Source: Bacteroidales bacterium UBA1800 (GTDB taxonomy: Bacteria > Bacteroidota > Bacteroidia > Bacteroidales > VadinHA17). From it: 38,277 nucleotides of DNA. Each line of letters begins with the position of its first letter. The stretch's first letter is position 1. This document shows positions 34,792 to 38,277 of the stretch, in pieces. The notes beneath the pieces were generated by a model. The model had not been told where the DNA came from, did no database searches, and was given only the letters and a program-made list of their open reading frames with translations. The stretch lies in contig DCFQ01000043.1 of assembly GCA_002319915.1 (NCBI GenBank), positions 17,302 through 55,578 on the forward strand. The letters run 5' to 3'. The position numbers were made by a program, and so were the translations under genes.

Positions 34792-35454
34792 ATGAAATCC
34801 AGCGCTCTGTTTCCCTCATTGTTCCTCATTATCTTTGCCTGTACCTTCAATTCCAAAGCTCAGCAGGTCTCAGGCAGGGTGACATCATTTAAAAACATTC
34901 CCCTTCAGAACGTGATGGTGAAATCGCTTAAATCGGGTAATACCGCCATAACCGACTCAGCGGGCATGTTCTCCCTGGAAACCGCTCCGGGCGATGCGCT
35001 GCTGTTCTCGGCAAGTGGTTTTTTTGATCGGAAGATCAGGACATCAGGGATGAAGGTGATTGATGCGGACCTGAGATATAAATTTGACAAGGGCAGTTTC
35101 GATCAGGCGGTAAAGGGGCATCATATCAGTGCCCCGGCACTCAGTGAAGCCCTCAGAGCCTTCCCGGCAAAGGGACAGAAGGATTATTCCAAATATCAGA
35201 GTATATTTGACCTGATCAGGGCCGAAATAAACAATGTGAGGGTTTCAGGGACGAACGTGTTCAGTGCAAAAGCAATTTCATTTTCGATGTCTGCTCAGGT
35301 CCTTTATGTCGTAAATGATATGGTTGTAAATGATATTTCATATATATCCCCCACGGAAGTGGCTGAAATTGTTTACCTTGAAGGAAATGCGGCCTCCGAT
35401 TACGGAATAAGGGGCGCCAACGGAGTTATAAAAATAACAACTAAAACCAGGTGA
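34792..35454 (+). CDS. Stand-alone carboxypeptidase-regulatory plus TonB-plug-like protein
   Basis: A 220-residue exported protein (signal about 1-24). Residues about 25-95 resemble the carboxypeptidase-regulatory-like domain found at the front of SusC (QVSGRVTSFKNIPLQNVMV). Residues about 110-220 resemble the end of a TonB-receptor plug: the segment ISPTEVAEIVYLEGNAAS, then DYGIRGANGVIKITTKTR, closely parallels LKDASAAAVYGVRASNGVI in the SusC of this window. There is no beta barrel and the frame closes right after the plug. It cannot be a channel. It could be a periplasmic mimic that contacts SusC, TonB or a regulator. The esterase gene starts 4 bases after its stop, so the two are probably translated together. 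Confidence 0.78.
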   Translation: MKSSALFPSLFLIIFACTFNSKAQQVSGRVTSFKNIPLQNVMVKSLKSGNTAITDSAGMFSLETAPGDALLFSASGFFDRKIRTSGMKVIDADLRYKFDKGSFDQAVKGHHISAPALSEALRAFPAKGQKDYSKYQSIFDLIRAEINNVRVSGTNVFSAKAISFSMSAQVLYVVNDMVVNDISYISPTEVAEIVYLEGNAASDYGIRGANGVIKITTKTR

Positions 35455-35458
35455 GAAC

Positions 35459-36382
35459 ATGTCAAAATTTACATTCGCAATTACCATGCTGTTAATAAGT
35501 TTACCCATTTACGGGCAGGATTACAGGCTGCCGCTATATACCGGTACCATTCCAAATTCCAGGGAGACCGGACAGAAGGAAAAGATTGAGAAAACCGACA
35601 TTATAGTTGTCAGCAATGTTCAGGTACCCGATATTTCAGTGTACCTGCCCGCCAGGAAATATGCCACAGGCCAGGCTGTTATCATCTGTCCCGGCGGAGG
35701 ATACTGGATACTTGCCTATGATTACGAAGGAACCGATATTGCAAGGTACCTGAACTCAATCGGTGTCGCCGCAATCGTCCTGAAATACCGCCTTCCCACC
35801 TACGGAAACTGCACTGATTGCTACAAAGTGCCGCTTATGGATGCCCAGAGGGCAATGAGGCTTGTGAGGTCACATGCAAAAGAGTGGAGCATAGACCCGG
35901 GCAAGATAGGCATTATGGGATTTTCAGCAGGCGGCCATCTTGCCTCCACACTTGGCACTCATTTTGACTACGGGAATCCCGCCGCTGCAGATTCAGTGGA
36001 AAAGGTCAGCTGCCGGCCCGACTTCATGATCCTGATGTACCCCGTGATCTCTTTTACCGATCCGTCAACCCATACCGGTTCGAGGGATGCCCTGCTCGGC
36101 AAAGACCCGGCTCCGGAAATGATCAAGTACTTCTCGAACGAGCTGCAGGTCAGGGATGACACACCCCCCGCATTCTTTGTCCATGCCGACAATGACACCG
36201 GGGTGCCGGTCGAGAACTCACTGCTGATGTACAAGGCAATGAGGGCAAAAAAAATTCCAGCCGAGCTTCATATCATTTCCGAGGGGGAGCACGGTTTCGG
36301 ACTTGGCACTAATAATGAGCACATCAACGCCTGGACCAGTGATCTCAAGCTCTGGATGCGGTGGATTAACGGCAGGAAGTAG
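35459..36382 (+). CDS. Secreted alpha/beta-hydrolase esterase (acetylxylan-esterase-like)
   Basis: A 307-residue exported hydrolase (signal about 1-20) of the BD-FAE/acetyl-esterase group. The oxyanion segment CPGGGYW (78-83) precedes the serine elbow GFSAGGH with nucleophile Ser156. Asp246 in HADNDTGVP and His278 in GEHGFGL complete the triad. Such PUL esterases remove acetyl or feruloyl groups from hemicellulose or pectin so that glycosidases can act. It follows the plug-only gene by 4 bases and converges on the GH2 gene; a dispersed repeat lies between them. Confidence 0.9.
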   Translation: MSKFTFAITMLLISLPIYGQDYRLPLYTGTIPNSRETGQKEKIEKTDIIVVSNVQVPDISVYLPARKYATGQAVIICPGGGYWILAYDYEGTDIARYLNSIGVAAIVLKYRLPTYGNCTDCYKVPLMDAQRAMRLVRSHAKEWSIDPGKIGIMGFSAGGHLASTLGTHFDYGNPAAADSVEKVSCRPDFMILMYPVISFTDPSTHTGSRDALLGKDPAPEMIKYFSNELQVRDDTPPAFFVHADNDTGVPVENSLLMYKAMRAKKIPAELHIISEGEHGFGLGTNNEHINAWTSDLKLWMRWINGRK

Positions 36383-36401
36383 TGACAATGTTTTAAAAAC
36401 T

Positions 36402-36424
36402 GACACGGAGGGCACGGAGAGCCC
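36402..36424 (-). repeat. CTCCGTG-type dispersed repeat, inverted (copy 5)
   Basis: On the minus strand, CTCTCCGTGCCCTCCGTGTC shows two CTCCGTG units, as in the copies near 9042 and 11039. It lies between two convergent stop codons. Confidence 0.5.
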
Positions 36425-36432
36425 CATTAAAA

Positions 36433-38277
36433 TTAAAATAAGGAGTTACCCGTAAAGAGCACCTTAGGTAATTCCTTCCCTGTCCATTTTACCGAATACG
36501 GGATACCCGGAAGAATATCAAAGCAATTATCCGGTACAGCTGCCTCGCCGTTCACATCGATGCAAGCCCCCCAGATGAATGCATCCGACCTGAATGTGAC
36601 CATATCGCCTGAACGTGTGACCTTTATTGAAGGCCTGGCAAGGCCCAGATCCCTGAACTTCTCCGTAAAGATCCTGTGCTGAGATACAGTCTTTCCATCC
36701 TGGCTAAGCAGGGCAAAGGCGCCGCAAGTCTTCGGGTCATTTGCCCGTAGTTCCGAGAGCGGGAATTTTGAGAGAAGGACCGATTTGTTTTCCGGGATGA
36801 CAACATCCTTGCTGCGGTCGACCGGACAGCCGCCACTGAGCCTGAATATCCCGTAACGGAGGACACCCTTCCAGGCATTCTGGGTATCGTTAATGCCGAA
36901 AATCTTTACCGTGTCGTTCTCAATTGCAGCAACAGTCACGACCGGTTCGAAGGCCCTCCTCACCGGGTGATAGGCAAGCTTTGTCCGGAGGTAATAATCG
37001 ACTATGGTCCAGCCGTGGGTCACGGGCCAGGAATCGTCAAACATCCAGAAAATTGCGGAGGATGAACTGAACATCCTGCGACGGTAATTGCTGATGTATT
37101 CCTCAAGACCCTCTGCCTGGATCAGCGCGCTGGCAAGCGGATACCTTTCGAAGCCGAGCTCTTCGGCTTTCTTGCCAAGCCAGTATTCGGTAAGCTGGTA
37201 ATTGATCCCCGGCCTGAAATTCCAGAAATTAACCTCGTTGTCGTGATGGTCCCATGAAAATGACCTGATAAACTGTTCTTTCGGTGGAAGGAACTGCTTA
37301 AGGGTTGCAGGGGAGCTAGCTCCCAGCACCCCTCCTTCATTCGGGAACCTGTCAACATAATCCCGGTACGCCCAAAAGTCGGGCCCGGCAGCGCCAAGGC
37401 TCACATCCCAGGGGTGCTGGTCGCCGGTCACGGGGCTGTTCGGATCGGCATAACCGGACGAGTAGGGAGAACTCGGCCAGTAAGGACGCAATGGGTCCTC
37501 CTCCTTTATAATCAGCGGCATTACCAGATGGTACAGGCCGTAGTCGGGCATCATTTTACCGGAGAGGTCCCATCCCCAGTTCCAGGTCCCTACCTCGTTC
37601 TCGTTATTTCCGCACCAGACTGCAAGCGAGGGGTGCGGTGAGAATTCCCTGACTCCCCATCTCACCTCTTCTTTCACAAGGTCGAGGAATTCCTTGTCGT
37701 CGCCCGGGTATTTGCTGCATGCGAAAAGGAGATCATGCCATACAAGGAGCCCTTTTTCATCGCAAAGATCCAGCAGGTCATGGCCGGCCCAGATCGCTCC
37801 GCCCCAGATCCTGAGCATGTTGAAATTTGCTTTTACCGCGAGGTCAGTAAGGGTATCGAGCCGTCCTTTGGTTATCCTGCTGTATATCATTTCAGGCGGC
37901 ACCCAGTCACCGCCTTTCATAAAGACCTTCCGGTTGTTAATTACGAGAGTGAAATAATTCCCGGCAAGCGGGTGGGGCGACTGGTCGATCCGGATACTCC
38001 TGATCCCGGTCCTGACTGCTCCGGAAGCCAGCACCGTGTTTCCGTCAACCACCTCAACTTTCAGGTTGTAAAGGTTTTGCGGACCCTGGCCGGCGGGCCA
38101 CCAGAGCCTTGGATCCCGGATCTCCACTTCGGTGACATAAGGGTGAACCCCTTTCCTGAGGCTGATCCCGGTGATGCTGCTCTCCCCGCTTCCCGCAACG
38201 GAAACCCTGATGCTGATCCCGGATCTCTCATCCAATCCTTCGAGAAAAGTCTTGACTGTCAGTGTGGCTTTCCGCAG
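36433..38277 (-). CDS. GH2 beta-mannosidase-like enzyme, 5' end missing
   Basis: The C-terminal 614 residues of a GH2 glycosidase; the frame is open through the right edge, so the true start is outside the window and the TTG at 38235 is internal. A beta-sandwich with DPRLWWPAGQGPQNLYNLKV leads into the barrel, with GGDWVPPEMIYSR and NMLRIWGGAIW. The acid/base Glu is in WCGNNENEVG (codon 37600-37602) and the nucleophile Glu in FPNEGGVLG (codon 37336-37338), 88 residues apart, close to the spacing known for beta-mannosidases. A C-terminal Ig-like domain closes the protein. It would release mannose from the non-reducing end. It converges on the esterase gene. Confidence 0.9.
   Translation of the reverse strand: MRKATLTVKTFLEGLDERSGISIRVSVAGSGESSITGISLRKGVHPYVTEVEIRDPRLWWPAGQGPQNLYNLKVEVVDGNTVLASGAVRTGIRSIRIDQSPHPLAGNYFTLVINNRKVFMKGGDWVPPEMIYSRITKGRLDTLTDLAVKANFNMLRIWGGAIWAGHDLLDLCDEKGLLVWHDLLFACSKYPGDDKEFLDLVKEEVRWGVREFSPHPSLAVWCGNNENEVGTWNWGWDLSGKMMPDYGLYHLVMPLIIKEEDPLRPYWPSSPYSSGYADPNSPVTGDQHPWDVSLGAAGPDFWAYRDYVDRFPNEGGVLGASSPATLKQFLPPKEQFIRSFSWDHHDNEVNFWNFRPGINYQLTEYWLGKKAEELGFERYPLASALIQAEGLEEYISNYRRRMFSSSSAIFWMFDDSWPVTHGWTIVDYYLRTKLAYHPVRRAFEPVVTVAAIENDTVKIFGINDTQNAWKGVLRYGIFRLSGGCPVDRSKDVVIPENKSVLLSKFPLSELRANDPKTCGAFALLSQDGKTVSQHRIFTEKFRDLGLARPSIKVTRSGDMVTFRSDAFIWGACIDVNGEAAVPDNCFDILPGIPYSVKWTGKELPKVLFTGNSLF

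Noticed and set aside
38233..38235. TTG as the true start of the GH2 gene
   Set aside because: The frame stays open to the window edge and GH2 mannosidases need several hundred more N-terminal residues.

Overview
The window reads as a chromosomal segment of an environmental, polysaccharide-degrading member of the Bacteroidota. The main evidence is a SusC/SusD outer-membrane pair preceded by a FecI-type ECF sigma factor and a FecR-type anti-sigma factor. Supporting evidence is a cluster of secreted carbohydrate-active enzymes, a Bacteroidota-style hexokinase, and few obvious Shine-Dalgarno sites. I see no tRNA, rRNA, CRISPR array, transposase or phage gene. The genus cannot be told from the sequence alone.

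Left part (1-11,765) is a mixed housekeeping and accessory region. It holds the 3' end of a permease with a tiny membrane-protein gene behind it, and a frameshifted ProC-like reductase. Next come a rhodanese-like protein without its catalytic Cys, a convergent isoprenylcysteine-methyltransferase-like membrane protein and a flavodoxin-fold quinone reductase. They are followed by an orphan four-PAS histidine kinase, two secreted proteins of unknown function, a crcB-DUF190 pair, a further exported protein, a TPR protein, a secreted thermonuclease and a BFD-type [2Fe-2S] protein. A degenerate CTCTGTG-type repeat recurs between these genes and flanks the BFD gene in inverted orientation.

Right part (11,766 to the end) is a polysaccharide utilization locus (PUL). 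ECF sigma, anti-sigma, STN-domain SusC and SusD form the sensing and uptake core. After a terminator come an MFS/spermidine-synthase-like fusion, an unassigned (alpha/alpha)6-barrel-like protein and a GH30-like enzyme. A minus-strand operon follows, with a TIM-barrel hydrolase-like protein, deoxyribose-phosphate aldolase and hexokinase. Divergent from it is a plus-strand group with a GH67-N/GH20-like lipoprotein, a GH36-like alpha-galactosidase, a SusC-plug-only protein and an alpha/beta-hydrolase esterase. The window ends in a GH2 beta-mannosidase-like gene on the minus strand, cut by the window edge.

The likely working model is as follows. Ligand binding at SusC is passed through its STN domain to FecR, which frees the sigma factor. 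SusCD imports oligosaccharides, the secreted glycosidases and esterase strip them, and hexokinase primes the released hexose. The enzyme set (GH2, GH36, GH30, esterase, GH67-like) would fit a decorated, acetylated plant hemicellulose such as a galactomannan or glucuronoxylan, but substrate is inference. The most unusual parts are the stand-alone plug-domain protein, the unassigned hydrolase-like proteins, the MFS/SpeE-like fusion with altered catalytic residues, and deoC inside a PUL operon.
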